DNA of 45,009 bases from Acidimicrobiia bacterium (GTDB taxonomy: Bacteria; Acidobacteriota; Vicinamibacteria; Vicinamibacterales; UBA2999). The stretch spans positions 1-45,009 of the forward strand of contig VFYY01000009.1 in NCBI GenBank assembly GCA_016871375.1, in the 5' to 3' direction. How positions within the stretch are numbered: the stretch's first letter is position 1; every line of letters begins with the position of its first letter. The position numbers and the translations under genes are program-made. Positions 35,074-43,618 of this stretch are shown here, one piece after another. Under the pieces are notes generated by a model. The model worked only from the letters and a program-made list of their open reading frames with translations, had not been told where the DNA came from and did not search any database.

Positions 35074-35498
35074 AAACAATCTTCCCGGTCGTATCTGCTC
35101 TGACACTCGTCGCCGTCACAGCCGCCCAGGGCAACCGCACGGTCTGGGACGGCGTGTACACCGCCGACCAGGCGACGCGCGGCGAGAAGCTCTACGCCAC
35201 GCACTGCACGCGCTGCCATGGCGACAACGCGCTCGGATCGGAAGGCCCTGCGTTGACCGGGCCGCTCTTCGCCGCCAACTGGGAAGGCGTCACCCTCAAC
35301 GACCTCCACGACCGCATCCGCCAGACGATGCCGGCGGACAACCCGAGCAGCCTGCCGCGGCAGGAGGTCAGCGACATCATTGCGTATCTGCTGCGCCTCG
35401 GGAAGATGCCGGCCGGCACGACGGAGCTCGCCGGCGATGCCGGCGTGCTTGCGCAGATCAAGTTCGTCAGCAACCGTCCGTCTACCGGAACGCCTTAA
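35070..35498 (+). CDS. c-type cytochrome, monohaem
   Basis: A 142-aa secreted cytochrome c. The signal peptide (IFPVVSALTLVAVTAAQG) is followed by GEKLYATHCTRCHGDNALGS with one CxxCH haem motif. The distal Met ligand is probably in TMPADNP or GKMPAGT. GPALTGPLFAANWEG and VSDIIAYLLRLGKMP are the usual class I segments. It lies one gene before two PQQ dehydrogenases and could accept their electrons; that is inference. The GTG at 35070 overlaps the upstream stop. The PQQ gene follows after a palindrome. Confidence 0.93.
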   Translation: MKTIFPVVSALTLVAVTAAQGNRTVWDGVYTADQATRGEKLYATHCTRCHGDNALGSEGPALTGPLFAANWEGVTLNDLHDRIRQTMPADNPSSLPRQEVSDIIAYLLRLGKMPAGTTELAGDAGVLAQIKFVSNRPSTGTP

Positions 35499-35513
35499 CG
35501 GCGTTCCTTGGGT

Positions 35514-35541
35514 GTAGGGGCGACGCATGCGTCGCCCGTAT
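35514..35541. repeat. GTAGGGGCGACGCATGCGTCGCCCGTAT palindrome
   Basis: GTAGGGGCGACGCATGCGTC then GCCCGTAT, between the cytochrome and the first PQQ gene; the Shine-Dalgarno of the next gene follows it directly. Confidence 0.9.
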
Positions 35542-35553
35542 CGAGGAGATCAG

Positions 35554-37593
35554 ATGAGACGCATCGGCCTGGTGTGCGCCGCCGCGCTGCTCGCGCTCGC
35601 GGTGTCTGGCTCATCCACGCTCGTGGCGCAGACGCCCGCCGACTGGGAGTGGCCCACCTACGGCGGCAACCTGGCGAGCCAGCGCTACGCGCCGCTCGAT
35701 CAGATCAACCGGGACAACTTCGCGAAGCTCGAGGTGGCGTGGCGCTTCAAGACGGATGCGCTCGGGCCGCGGCCGGAGTACAACCTGCAGTCCACGCCGC
35801 TGATGGTGGGCGGCGTCCTCTACAGCACCGGCGGCACGCGCCGCGCCGTGGTCGCGCTCGACGCCGCGACCGGCGAGCTGCTGTGGATGCACGGCCTCAA
35901 CGAGGGGGAGCGGGGCGCGAAGGCGCCGCGGCTGCTCTCGGGCCGCGGGCTCGCGTACTGGAGCGACGGCAAGGAGTCGCGCATCATCTACGTCACGCCC
36001 GGCTACCAGATGGTGGCGCTGAACGCGAAGACGGGCGAGCGCGTCGCCGGTTTCGGCCGCAACGGCATCGTCGATCTGAAGCAGGACTTCGACCAGGCCG
36101 TCGCGCCCGACGCGCCCGTCGGCCTGCACGCCGCCCCCGTCATCGCCAGGAACGTCGTCATCATCGGCGCCGCGTTCGAGACCGGCGCGAACCCGCGCAG
36201 CAAGTCGAACGTGAAGGGCTACATCCGCGGCTTCGACGTGCGCACGGGGCGGCGGATCTGGACCTTCCGCACGATTCCGCGGCAGGGCGAGTTCGGCTAC
36301 GACACCTGGCAGAACGAGTCCGCCTCGTACACCGGCAACACCGGCGTGTGGGCGCAGATGAGCATCGACGAGGAGCTCGGCCTCGCCTACCTGCCCGTGG
36401 AGCTGCCGACGCACGACTACTACGGCGGCGATCGTCCGGGCCACAACCTCTACAGCGAGAGCGTCGTCGCCGTCGAACTGCAGACGGGCAAGCGGCGCTG
36501 GCACTACCAGCTCGTGCATCACGGGCTGTGGGACATGGACATCCCGTGCGCGCCGATCCTGATGGACATCACGGTGAACGGCAAGCCGATCAAGGCCGTG
36601 GCGCAGGCGACCAAGCAGGCGTTCCTCTACGTGCTGAATCGCGAGACGGGCGAGCCCGTGTGGCCGATCGAAGAGCGTCCCGTGCCCAAGGGCGACACGC
36701 CGGGCGAGTGGTACTCGCCGACGCAGCCGTTCCCGACCAGGCCCGCCGCCTATGACGGCCAGGGGCTGACGATCGACGACCTGATCGACTTCACGCCGGC
36801 GCTGCGCGCGGAGGCGATCAAGATCGTGCAGCCGTATCGCCTCGGCCCGATGTTCACGCCGCCCGCGGTCAGCCGCCGCGAGGGACCGATCGCCACGCTC
36901 ACCATGGGCGCGCAGGCGGCGGCGACGAACTGGCCGGGGGCCTCGTACGACCCGGAGACGCACACCTTCTACGTGATGTCGCAGACCTCCGTCGCCACGC
37001 TGGGCCTCGTGGCGCCGGCGCCGGGCGTCTCCGACATGCCGTACCACCAGGGCACGGTGCTCTCCGGCGCGCGCACCTCGGGGGGATCCGGCGCCGACGG
37101 CGGCGGCCCCGCGGTGGCCATGGCGGACGTGCTCTCCGCGAACCTGAGCGTGCAGGGGCTGCCGCTGATCAAGCCGCCGTACAGCCGCATCACCGCCATC
37201 AACATGGACACCGGCGACTTCCGCTGGCAGGTCCCGTTCGGCGCGACGCCCGACAACATCCGCAACCACCCGGCGCTGAAGGGGCTGACCCTGCCGCCGC
37301 TCGGGCGCCCGGGCAACAACAACGGCACGCTCGTCACCAGGTCGCTGCTGATTGCCGGCGAGAAGAACTTCGGTCCGACCCCGTCCGGCCAGCGCGGCGC
37401 GATGCTGCGCGCGTTCGACAAGATGACGGGCGCCGAGGTCGGCGCCGTCTCCATGCCGGCGCCGCAGACCGGCTCCCCGATGACCTACATGCTGAACGGC
37501 CGCCAGTACCTCGTGGTGGCGATCAGCGGCGGCACCTACAGCGGCGAGCTCGTGGCGTTCGTCGCGCCGCGGGCGGCCACGCAGACACGATAA
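35554..37593 (+). CDS. PQQ-dependent dehydrogenase, glucose-dehydrogenase-like (copy 1)
   Basis: A 679-aa secreted quinoprotein. The signal peptide (VCAAALLALAVSGSSTLVAQ) is followed by an eight-bladed propeller with W-motif repeats (ALDAATGELLWMHG, FDVRTGRRIWTFRT, VELQTGKRRWHYQL). The catalytic segment LVHHGLWDMDIPCAP resembles membrane glucose dehydrogenase (HHDLWDMD), but the N-terminal membrane helices of that enzyme are absent, so this form is soluble in the periplasm. The sugar or alcohol substrate is unknown. The ATG at 35554 has GAGGAG upstream. Copy 2 follows 10 nt downstream with strong similarity, so the pair arose by duplication. Confidence 0.93.
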   Translation: MRRIGLVCAAALLALAVSGSSTLVAQTPADWEWPTYGGNLASQRYAPLDQINRDNFAKLEVAWRFKTDALGPRPEYNLQSTPLMVGGVLYSTGGTRRAVVALDAATGELLWMHGLNEGERGAKAPRLLSGRGLAYWSDGKESRIIYVTPGYQMVALNAKTGERVAGFGRNGIVDLKQDFDQAVAPDAPVGLHAAPVIARNVVIIGAAFETGANPRSKSNVKGYIRGFDVRTGRRIWTFRTIPRQGEFGYDTWQNESASYTGNTGVWAQMSIDEELGLAYLPVELPTHDYYGGDRPGHNLYSESVVAVELQTGKRRWHYQLVHHGLWDMDIPCAPILMDITVNGKPIKAVAQATKQAFLYVLNRETGEPVWPIEERPVPKGDTPGEWYSPTQPFPTRPAAYDGQGLTIDDLIDFTPALRAEAIKIVQPYRLGPMFTPPAVSRREGPIATLTMGAQAAATNWPGASYDPETHTFYVMSQTSVATLGLVAPAPGVSDMPYHQGTVLSGARTSGGSGADGGGPAVAMADVLSANLSVQGLPLIKPPYSRITAINMDTGDFRWQVPFGATPDNIRNHPALKGLTLPPLGRPGNNNGTLVTRSLLIAGEKNFGPTPSGQRGAMLRAFDKMTGAEVGAVSMPAPQTGSPMTYMLNGRQYLVVAISGGTYSGELVAFVAPRAATQTR

Positions 37594-37603
37594 GGAGGGC
37601 GTC

Positions 37604-39625
37604 ATGCGCCGTTGCCTGTCATCCCTGGTTGCGGTTGCATGGTTGACGTGGGGCGCGTCCGGCATCACCGCCCAGGGCGGCACGCCGAACGTCGAGTGGC
37701 GCACCTACGGCGCCAACCTGCGCAGCCACCGCTACGCGCCGCTCGACCAGATCAATCGCGACAACTTCTCGACGCTCGAGGTGGCGTGGCGGTTCAAGAC
37801 CGACGCGCTCGGCCCGCGGCCCGAGTTCAACCTGCAGGCGACGCCGCTCATGGTGGGCGGCGTGCTGTATTCCACCGCGGGGACGCGGCGCGCCGTCGTG
37901 GCGCTCGACGCGGCCACCGGCGAGCTGCTGTGGATGCACAGCCTCAACGAGGGGCCGCGCGGCGCGGCGGCGCCGCGCCAGCTCTCGGGGCGCGGGCTGG
38001 CGTACTGGACCGACGGCACGGACGCGCGGATCGTCTACGTCACGCCCGGCTACCAGCTCGTCGCGCTCGACGCGAAAACGGGCGCGCGCGTCCCCGGGTT
38101 CGGCCGGCAGGGCATCGTCGATCTGAAGCAGGAGAACGATCAGGTGACCGATCCGATCACGGGTGAGATCGGCCTGCACGCGACGCCGCTCGTCGCCGGC
38201 GACGTGATCATCGTCGGCGCCGCGCACCTGCCGGGCGGCGTGCCGAAGAGCCGCGCGAACGAGAAGGGATTCATCCGCGGCTACGACGCGCGGACGGGCA
38301 AGCGGCTGTGGATCTTCCATACCATCCCGATGCGCGGCGAGTACGGGTTCGACACGTGGGAAGGCGACTCGGCGTCCTACACCGGCAACGCGGGCGTGTG
38401 GGCGCAGATGAGCGTGGACGAGGAGCTGGGGCTCGCGTATCTGCCCGTCGAGCTTCCCACCGGCGATTACTTCGGCGGGCATCGTCCCGGCAACGGCCTG
38501 TTCGGCGAGAGCCTCGTGGCCGTCGAGCTCAAGACCGGCAAGCGCCGCTGGCACTATCAGCTGATTCATCACGGCATCTGGGACTACGACATGCCGTGCG
38601 CGCCGATCCTGGCCGACATCACCGTGGACGGCCGGCGGATCAAGGCGATCGCGCAGCCGACCAAACAGGGCTGGGTGTACGTGCTGGACCGTGAGACCGG
38701 GCGGCCGGTGTGGCCGTTCGAGGAGCGCCCGGTCGAGGCGTCCACGGTGCCGACGGAGAAGGCGAGCCCGACGCAGCCGTTCGTGACCAAGCCGCCCGCC
38801 TTCGACCGCCAGGGCGTCTCCATCGACGATCTGATCGACTTCACGCCGGAGCTGCGGGCGGAGGCGATCACGCTGGTGTCGCGCTACAAGATCGGTCCGC
38901 TGTTTACGCCGCCGGTCGTCAGCACCTGGCCCGGACCGCTCGCGACCCTGATGCTGCCGTCCGCGGGCGGCGGCGCGAACTGGCCGGGCGGCGCGCTCGA
39001 CCCCGACACGAACATCATGTACGTCCACTCGACGACGACCGTCACCGACCTCGGGTTGGTGCGGTCAGACGGCACGCGCTCGGACATGTTGTACGTGCGT
39101 GGCACCGCACCCAACCCGAACGCGGCGCCGCCGGCGCCGGGCGCCGCGGCCGGCGGCGGGGAAGGCGGCGGCCCGGGGTTGAGCGTCCAGGGACTGCCGC
39201 TCATCAAGCCGCCGTATGGACGCATCACCGCGATCGACCTGAATCGCGGCGAGATCGTGTGGCAGATCGCGCACGGCGAAACGCCCGACAACATCCGCAA
39301 CCACCCGGCGCTCAAGGGCCTGGCCATTCCGCGCACCGGACGCCCGGGCCGCGTCGGGACGCTGGTGACCAAGTCGCTCGTCGTCGCCGGCGAGCCCGGC
39401 TTCTTCACGCTGCCCTCCGGCCAGCGGGGCGCGATGCTGCGCGCCTACGACAAGGCGACCGGCGCCGAAGTGGGCGCGGTCCCGATGCCCGCGCCGCAGA
39501 CCGGCTCGCCGATGACCTACATGCTGAACGGCCGCCAGTACCTGGTGCTGGCGATCAGCGGCGGCACCTACAGCGGCGAGCTCGTGGCGTTCGTCGCGCC
39601 GCGCGCGGCGACGCCGACCAACTGA
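37604..39625 (+). CDS. PQQ-dependent dehydrogenase, glucose-dehydrogenase-like (copy 2)
   Basis: A 673-aa paralogue of the upstream gene, sharing long identical stretches (YAPLDQINRDNF, EVAWRFKTDALGPRPE, GVWAQMS, SVQGLPLIKPPY). The catalytic segment reads LIHHGIWDYDMPCAP. A signal peptide precedes VEWRTYGANLRSHRYAP. A Gly/Ala/Pro-rich loop at about 505-525 differs from copy 1. The ATG at 37604 has AAGGAGG at ideal distance. Its stop overlaps the next ATG (TGATG). Divergence between copies suggests different substrates rather than dosage. Confidence 0.93.
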   Translation: MRRCLSSLVAVAWLTWGASGITAQGGTPNVEWRTYGANLRSHRYAPLDQINRDNFSTLEVAWRFKTDALGPRPEFNLQATPLMVGGVLYSTAGTRRAVVALDAATGELLWMHSLNEGPRGAAAPRQLSGRGLAYWTDGTDARIVYVTPGYQLVALDAKTGARVPGFGRQGIVDLKQENDQVTDPITGEIGLHATPLVAGDVIIVGAAHLPGGVPKSRANEKGFIRGYDARTGKRLWIFHTIPMRGEYGFDTWEGDSASYTGNAGVWAQMSVDEELGLAYLPVELPTGDYFGGHRPGNGLFGESLVAVELKTGKRRWHYQLIHHGIWDYDMPCAPILADITVDGRRIKAIAQPTKQGWVYVLDRETGRPVWPFEERPVEASTVPTEKASPTQPFVTKPPAFDRQGVSIDDLIDFTPELRAEAITLVSRYKIGPLFTPPVVSTWPGPLATLMLPSAGGGANWPGGALDPDTNIMYVHSTTTVTDLGLVRSDGTRSDMLYVRGTAPNPNAAPPAPGAAAGGGEGGGPGLSVQGLPLIKPPYGRITAIDLNRGEIVWQIAHGETPDNIRNHPALKGLAIPRTGRPGRVGTLVTKSLVVAGEPGFFTLPSGQRGAMLRAYDKATGAEVGAVPMPAPQTGSPMTYMLNGRQYLVLAISGGTYSGELVAFVAPRAATPTN

Positions 39626-40923
39626 TGCCGCGGCGGCTGCTGGCGGCGCTGGCCGCGGCGCTCCTGCTGGCGCCGGCGGCCGTCCGCGCGCACGACGTCC
39701 CCAACGACGTCGTCGTCAACGCGTTCCTGAAGCCTGAGGGGCAGCTCCTTCGTCTCGTGATCCGCGTCCCGCTCGAGGCGATGCGCGACACGGACCTGCC
39801 GATGCGGGGACCGGGCTATCTGGACCTCACGCGCGCCGAGCAGGCGCTGCGCGACGCGACCACCGTCTGGATCGCGCGCGAGCTGGAGCTGTACGAGGGT
39901 GACACGCGGCTGACGCCGTCGGCGCTTGCCGCGGTGCGCGTGTCGCTGCCGTCCGACACGTCCTTCCGCGAGTACGAGACGGCGCTGGCCCACGTGCACG
40001 GGCCGCCGCTCGCCGTGTCCACCGACCTCTACTGGAACCAGGGGATGCTCGACGCGCTGATCGAGTACCCGATCCAGTCGGACGCGTCGCGGTTCTCGAT
40101 CCGGCCGCGCCTCGAGCGCCTCGGCCTGCAGGTCACGGTGGCGCTGCGGCTGGTGCGGCCCGACGGGGTCGTCCGCGCGTTCGAGATTCACGGCGACCCG
40201 GGCGTGCTGCGCCTCGACCCGACGTGGGGGCAGGCGGCGTGGAGCTTCGTGGTGCTCGGGTTCGAGCACATCCTCAGCGGCGCCGATCATCTGCTCTTCC
40301 TGCTCTGCCTCGTGATTCCGCTGCGCCGCGTCCGCACGCTCGTCGCCGTGGTGACCGCGTTCACCCTTGCGCACTCGGTCACGCTCATCGCGTCGGCGTA
40401 CGAGCTGGCGCCGTCGGCGCTCTGGTTCCCGCCGCTGGTCGAGACGCTGATTGCGACCTCGATCGTCTACATGGCGCTGGAGAACATCGTGGGCGCGCGG
40501 ACCGAGCGGCGCTGGCTGATCACGCTCGCCTTCGGGCTGGTGCACGGCTTCGGCTTCTCGTTCGCGCTGCGCGAGACGCTGCAGTTCGCGGGCACGCACC
40601 TGCTGGTGTCGCTCCTCGCCTTCAACGTCGGCGTCGAGCTCGGGCAGCTCCTCGTGCTCGCGATCGCGCTGCCGGCGCTCGCGGTCCTGTTTCGCGCGGT
40701 GGTCGCCGAGCGCATGGGGACGATCATCCTGTCCGCGTTCGTCGCGCACACGGGCTGGCACTGGATGACGGAGCGCGGCCAGCAGCTCATGCAGTTCTCG
40801 TGGCCGGGGCTCGATGCGGCCACGCTCGCGGACATCGTGTGGTGGGTGATGGTGGCGGTGGCGGTGATCGCGGTCGCGTGGCTCGCGCGCGCCAGCCGGC
40901 AGTGGAAGGAGAAGGAGGCGTGA
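39625..40923 (+). CDS. HupE/UreJ-family membrane protein
   Basis: A 432-aa protein. After a signal peptide (LLAALAAALLLAPAAVRAHD) comes a soluble periplasmic domain (about 22-200) and then a membrane part of about six helices. The membrane part has the HupE/UreJ signature: GFEHILSGADHLLFLLCLVI, TAFTLAHSVTLIASAYEL, VHGFGFSFALRETL, FNVGVELGQLLVLAI and AHTGWHWMTER, with many conserved His, Asp and Glu. HupE homologues take up nickel or related metals. Here the link to two PQQ enzymes suggests a metal role in that module, which is inference. ATG and stop overlap both neighbours. Confidence 0.9.
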   Translation: MPRRLLAALAAALLLAPAAVRAHDVPNDVVVNAFLKPEGQLLRLVIRVPLEAMRDTDLPMRGPGYLDLTRAEQALRDATTVWIARELELYEGDTRLTPSALAAVRVSLPSDTSFREYETALAHVHGPPLAVSTDLYWNQGMLDALIEYPIQSDASRFSIRPRLERLGLQVTVALRLVRPDGVVRAFEIHGDPGVLRLDPTWGQAAWSFVVLGFEHILSGADHLLFLLCLVIPLRRVRTLVAVVTAFTLAHSVTLIASAYELAPSALWFPPLVETLIATSIVYMALENIVGARTERRWLITLAFGLVHGFGFSFALRETLQFAGTHLLVSLLAFNVGVELGQLLVLAIALPALAVLFRAVVAERMGTIILSAFVAHTGWHWMTERGQQLMQFSWPGLDAATLADIVWWVMVAVAVIAVAWLARASRQWKEKEA

Positions 40924-41330
40924 TGGCCCGACGGAACCTGCTGGTGGGGATGACGTTCGTGATCGCGCTCGGCACGCTGGCCGCGGTGCAGGCGCGGCTG
41001 CAGCGCGCGGCCGACGCGCAGGGCGGGATGGTGCGCGCGCCGATGTTCGAGGTGGACCCGCTGTGGCCGAAGCCGATGCCGAACCACTGGCTGCTCGGCT
41101 CGACGATCGGCGTCTTCGTCGATCCGCAGGACACGCTCGAGGAGCTCACGGCGTTCGGCGACGGCGGCCGGCAGCCGGGCCAGTTCTTCGGCGCGCACGG
41201 CATCGCGGTGGATTCGAAGGGCAACATCTATACGACCGAGACCTACGAAGGAAAGCGCCTCCAGAAGTTCGTGTACAAGGGAATCGGCATGGTGCCGCGC
41301 GCGCAGGGCGTCATCTGGCCGAGGCGCTAA
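40923..41330 (+). CDS. NHL-repeat propeller protein with a large internal in-frame deletion
   Basis: A 135-aa product. After a signal anchor (LLVGMTFVIALGTLAAVQA) it has the familiar N-terminal block MFEVDPLWPKPMPNHWLLG, STIGVFVDPQD. It then jumps directly to a C-terminal block LEELTAFGDGGRQPGQFFG, HGIAVDSKGNIYTTETYEGK, RLQKFVYKG. In full-length relatives of about 370 aa these blocks are separated by some 230 residues of propeller blades. The join lies near 41120-41135 and keeps frame. The ATG at 40923 overlaps the HupE stop. It could be a stable mini-protein, a decaying gene or an assembly collapse. Confidence 0.8.
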   Translation: MARRNLLVGMTFVIALGTLAAVQARLQRAADAQGGMVRAPMFEVDPLWPKPMPNHWLLGSTIGVFVDPQDTLEELTAFGDGGRQPGQFFGAHGIAVDSKGNIYTTETYEGKRLQKFVYKGIGMVPRAQGVIWPRR

Positions 41331-41406
41331 GTGCCTGATCTGGAGTCATTTAAATTCTGACGAAGAATTCAGGTACTTTTCAGGCGTTGCACGGCGAAGG
41401 TTCGGC

Positions 41407-41412
41407 TATTAT
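41407..41412 (+). promoter_or_regulatory. Putative -10 TATTAT for the DUF6152 gene
   Basis: In the AT-richer gap 41331-41458. TTGCAC lies 14 nt upstream, which is short spacing. A leader of about 40 nt with GGGAGG (41445-41450) precedes the ATG at 41459. Confidence 0.4.
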
Positions 41413-41458
41413 CGTCGGCGAGAATTCTCAGCTCGGTTCTGTCAGGGAGGAACCTCTT

Positions 41459-41857
41459 ATGAAGCGTTTTCTGGTTGTTCTGCTTGCTGCCGCCGCCATC
41501 GCGATCGGCGCGCAGGCATACGCCCATCACTCCTTCGCGGCTACCTACCTGGAGGACCAGTCGGTGACCATCGAAGGGGAGCTGGTGCAGTTCCTGTTCC
41601 GCAACCCGCACTCCTTCGTGCACGTGATGGTGAAGGAGAAGGACGGCAGCCAGGTGCGGTATGCCGTTGAGTGGGGCGGCGCCGGTCAGCTCGGAGGCCA
41701 GGGTGTTACCAGAGAGACCCTGAAGCCGGGCGACTTCGTCGTCATCACCGGCAGCCCCGGCCGCAACCCGGCGGATCACCGCGTGCGCATGGTCAGCCTG
41801 CGTCGTCCGAAGGACGGCTTCGGCTGGGGCCAGCGTCCGGGTGAGGTTGTCGACTAG
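41459..41857 (+). CDS. DUF6152 family secreted protein
   Basis: A 132-aa periplasmic protein. The signal peptide (FLVVLLAAAAIAIGAQAYA) is followed by AHHSFAATYLEDQSVTIEGE, LVQFLFRNPHSFVHVMV, and VEWGGAGQL, which define DUF6152. Near the end, DFVVITGSPGRNPADHRVRM adds a small OB-like strand set. ATG 41459 with GGGAGG upstream. The family often sits beside PQQ dehydrogenases and NHL proteins in Acidobacteriota; a role is not known. A palindrome and a strong terminator follow. Confidence 0.88.
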   Translation: MKRFLVVLLAAAAIAIGAQAYAHHSFAATYLEDQSVTIEGELVQFLFRNPHSFVHVMVKEKDGSQVRYAVEWGGAGQLGGQGVTRETLKPGDFVVITGSPGRNPADHRVRMVSLRRPKDGFGWGQRPGEVVD

Positions 41858-41864
41858 TAAGGTC

Positions 41865-41888
41865 GGGCGACGCGGGCGTCGCCCCTGC
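41865..41888. repeat. GGGCGACGCGGGCGTCGCCCCTGC palindrome
   Basis: GTAGGGGCGA-family element between the DUF6152 stop and the terminator. Confidence 0.85.
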
Positions 41889-41900
41889 CGAACAGATCAA

Positions 41901-41928
41901 GGGCGGGTCTTCGGACCCGCCCTTTTTT
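41901..41928 (+). terminator. Rho-independent terminator with UUCG tetraloop
   Basis: GGGCGGGTC, loop TTCG, GACCCGCCC, then TTTTTT. A 9-bp GC stem with a C-UUCG-G loop ends the PQQ/DUF6152 transcription unit; the convergent gene ends at 41941. Confidence 0.93.
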
Positions 41929-41940
41929 CGTCTACGGGAG

Positions 41941-43170
41941 CTACCGGAGCGACGCGGTCGCCGTCCGCACCGCGTAGGTGGGGTCGCCCTCGTCGCCCAT
42001 CGTCTCGGTCCACGCGAACAGCAGCTCGTCGCCGCGCAGCGCCACGCGCGGGTAGCCGCTCGTCGGCGTGCCGGCGACGTCGGCGATGGCCAGCGGCGCC
42101 GACTTCATGCCCGAGCGCTCGATGCGCCGCGCCTTGAACTGACCGCGGCCGCTCGCATACTCCACCCACGTCGCCACCGCCGAGCCGTCCTCGAGCAGCG
42201 CGAGCCCGACGCGGCCCAGCGATGCGGCGTCGTCGAGCCGGATCGGCGCGCCCCAGGTGCGGCCGGCGTCGCTCGAGAACGCCGCGAACGCCTGTCCCTG
42301 GCCGCTCACCGCCGTGAACCAGGCGACGACGACGTCGCGGCCGCGGGCGGCAAGCATCGGTCCGTTCACGGGACAGGCTTCGATCTCCCAGTTGTCGTGG
42401 TGCACGGCGACGGGCTGGCTCCATGCGCCGTTCTCGAACCGCGACACCGCGATGTCGCGTACCTCTTTCTCGCTGCGGTCCCGATAGGCGGTGAGAATCC
42501 CGTCCGCGGTCATCACGGCCGTCGTCGGGCAGCACTCGCAGACGCGCGCGTCCACCATCGTGTCGCTCGTCTGCTTCCAGTTGCCGTCGAACGTCGCGAA
42601 GCGCAGGTTCATCGCCGCCCTGTTCGGGTCGTCGAAGTCGAATTCCGTGTTCCGCCCGTCCAGCCAGAGCACGCCCACGCCGCCGCCCGGCATGTCCACG
42701 AACGTCGGGAACCCGTGCTGGACCTTCTTGCCGTCGTCGTGCGGCAGGAACGACGGGGCCCACGTCTTCCCGCCGTCGGTGGAGTAGGTGAGCCGCAGGT
42801 TCGTGGCCTCGATGAACGGGTCCGTCTGCTGCTGCCACGTGGCCAGGAGCGTCCCGTTCGGCATCCGGTGGACGTTCGGCACGTCGGCGTAGCTGAGGAA
42901 CCAGTCCTCGCCGGAGGCGATCTCGATCGGCGTCGTCCATCCGCCGTCGGTGCGTTCCGCGAACTCGAGGCGCGACGTCCTGCCGGCCACCTCGACCCAG
43001 CTGAGGATGATGCCTCGATCCGAGGCCGTGAGCTGCGGCTCGAAGCTGTTTGCGCCTGCCGGCGATGGCAGCGCCGTGACGGTTGACGGCCACGACACGG
43101 TGCGCGTGCGGCCGCAGGCGATGGTTGCGGCCACGGCGGCCGCGAGCACGATCAGGACAGACCTGCGCAT
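41941..43170 (-). CDS. Sialidase-like (BNR/Asp-box) propeller lipoprotein
   Basis: A 409-aa secreted six-bladed propeller. The signal peptide VLIVLAAAVAATIAC ends in a possible lipobox Cys. Asp-boxes: YSTDGGKTWAPS and FSSDAGRTWGAP, with WLDGRNTEFDFDDPN and VDMPGGGVGVLWLDG between. A conserved cluster VDARVCECCPTTAV holds three Cys in four positions. The sialidase catalytic Arg triad is not obvious, so sugar cleavage is doubtful. The ATG at 43170 is chosen from GGGAG just upstream; the longer frame to 43773 is antisense. It is convergent with DUF6152 and divergent from the small membrane gene. Confidence 0.85.
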   Translation of the reverse strand: MRRSVLIVLAAAVAATIACGRTRTVSWPSTVTALPSPAGANSFEPQLTASDRGIILSWVEVAGRTSRLEFAERTDGGWTTPIEIASGEDWFLSYADVPNVHRMPNGTLLATWQQQTDPFIEATNLRLTYSTDGGKTWAPSFLPHDDGKKVQHGFPTFVDMPGGGVGVLWLDGRNTEFDFDDPNRAAMNLRFATFDGNWKQTSDTMVDARVCECCPTTAVMTADGILTAYRDRSEKEVRDIAVSRFENGAWSQPVAVHHDNWEIEACPVNGPMLAARGRDVVVAWFTAVSGQGQAFAAFSSDAGRTWGAPIRLDDAASLGRVGLALLEDGSAVATWVEYASGRGQFKARRIERSGMKSAPLAIADVAGTPTSGYPRVALRGDELLFAWTETMGDEGDPTYAVRTATASLR

Positions 43171-43329
43171 AGAGCTCCCTTCGAGGAATAGTTCGCGCCG
43201 GGCGCGGATTTGTCCGCGCCGCGCGGGCGGCGTGTCCCCGCCTGAACCGCAATATACCTGCACTTTGACGGGTCCCGCTGGCTGGCGTGGTGGCAAGACC
43301 GTTGCCCAGAGCCGCGGGTGGAGAAGCAT

Positions 43330-43566
43330 ATGAATCGAGAGTCCGTAGCGCAGTTCGTGATCCTCGCGGCGGTCGTCCTGGTGCTGTTGCCGCTCTTCGT
43401 GGCGGCCGCGGCGATGGCGTCGCACTTCGTGTTCGGCATGACCGGGATGACCGGGGCGTTCGCCGTCGGCGGCGTGCAGGCCGTGGCGCTGGGCTGGGCC
43501 GCACTGGCCATCATCATCGTCGGCGCGCTGATCACGCTCGTCGTCGGCGAGTTCAGGCACGCCTAG
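43330..43566 (+). CDS. Small membrane protein with two helices
   Basis: A 78-aa hydrophobic protein. Two membrane segments are clear: FVILAAVVLVLLPLFVAAAA and ALGWAALAIIIVGALITLVV. The ATG at 43330 has GGAG eight bases upstream; GTG 43318 in the same frame is less likely. The Gly/Met-rich loop (HFVFGMTGMTGAFAVGG) joins the helices. No family is recognised. It is followed by the Cys/His-rich gene and an efflux gene. Confidence 0.7.
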   Translation: MNRESVAQFVILAAVVLVLLPLFVAAAAMASHFVFGMTGMTGAFAVGGVQAVALGWAALAIIIVGALITLVVGEFRHA

Positions 43567-43618
43567 GCCGGCTGCACACTCCGGCACCCGGGATCTGCGA
43601 CAATAGCGGCAGTTCGCC

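Noticed and set aside
33319-35106. Minus-strand frame of 595 codons, and similar ones at 35611-37704, 37619-39028, 3121-4698 and 16366-17697
   Set aside because: All mirror well-supported genes on the plus strand and have Arg/Val/His-rich low-complexity translation.
35554-39625. Lanthanide-dependent dehydrogenase claim from the W-D-x-D motif
   Set aside because: The same motif is present in calcium/magnesium glucose dehydrogenases, so it is not diagnostic here.
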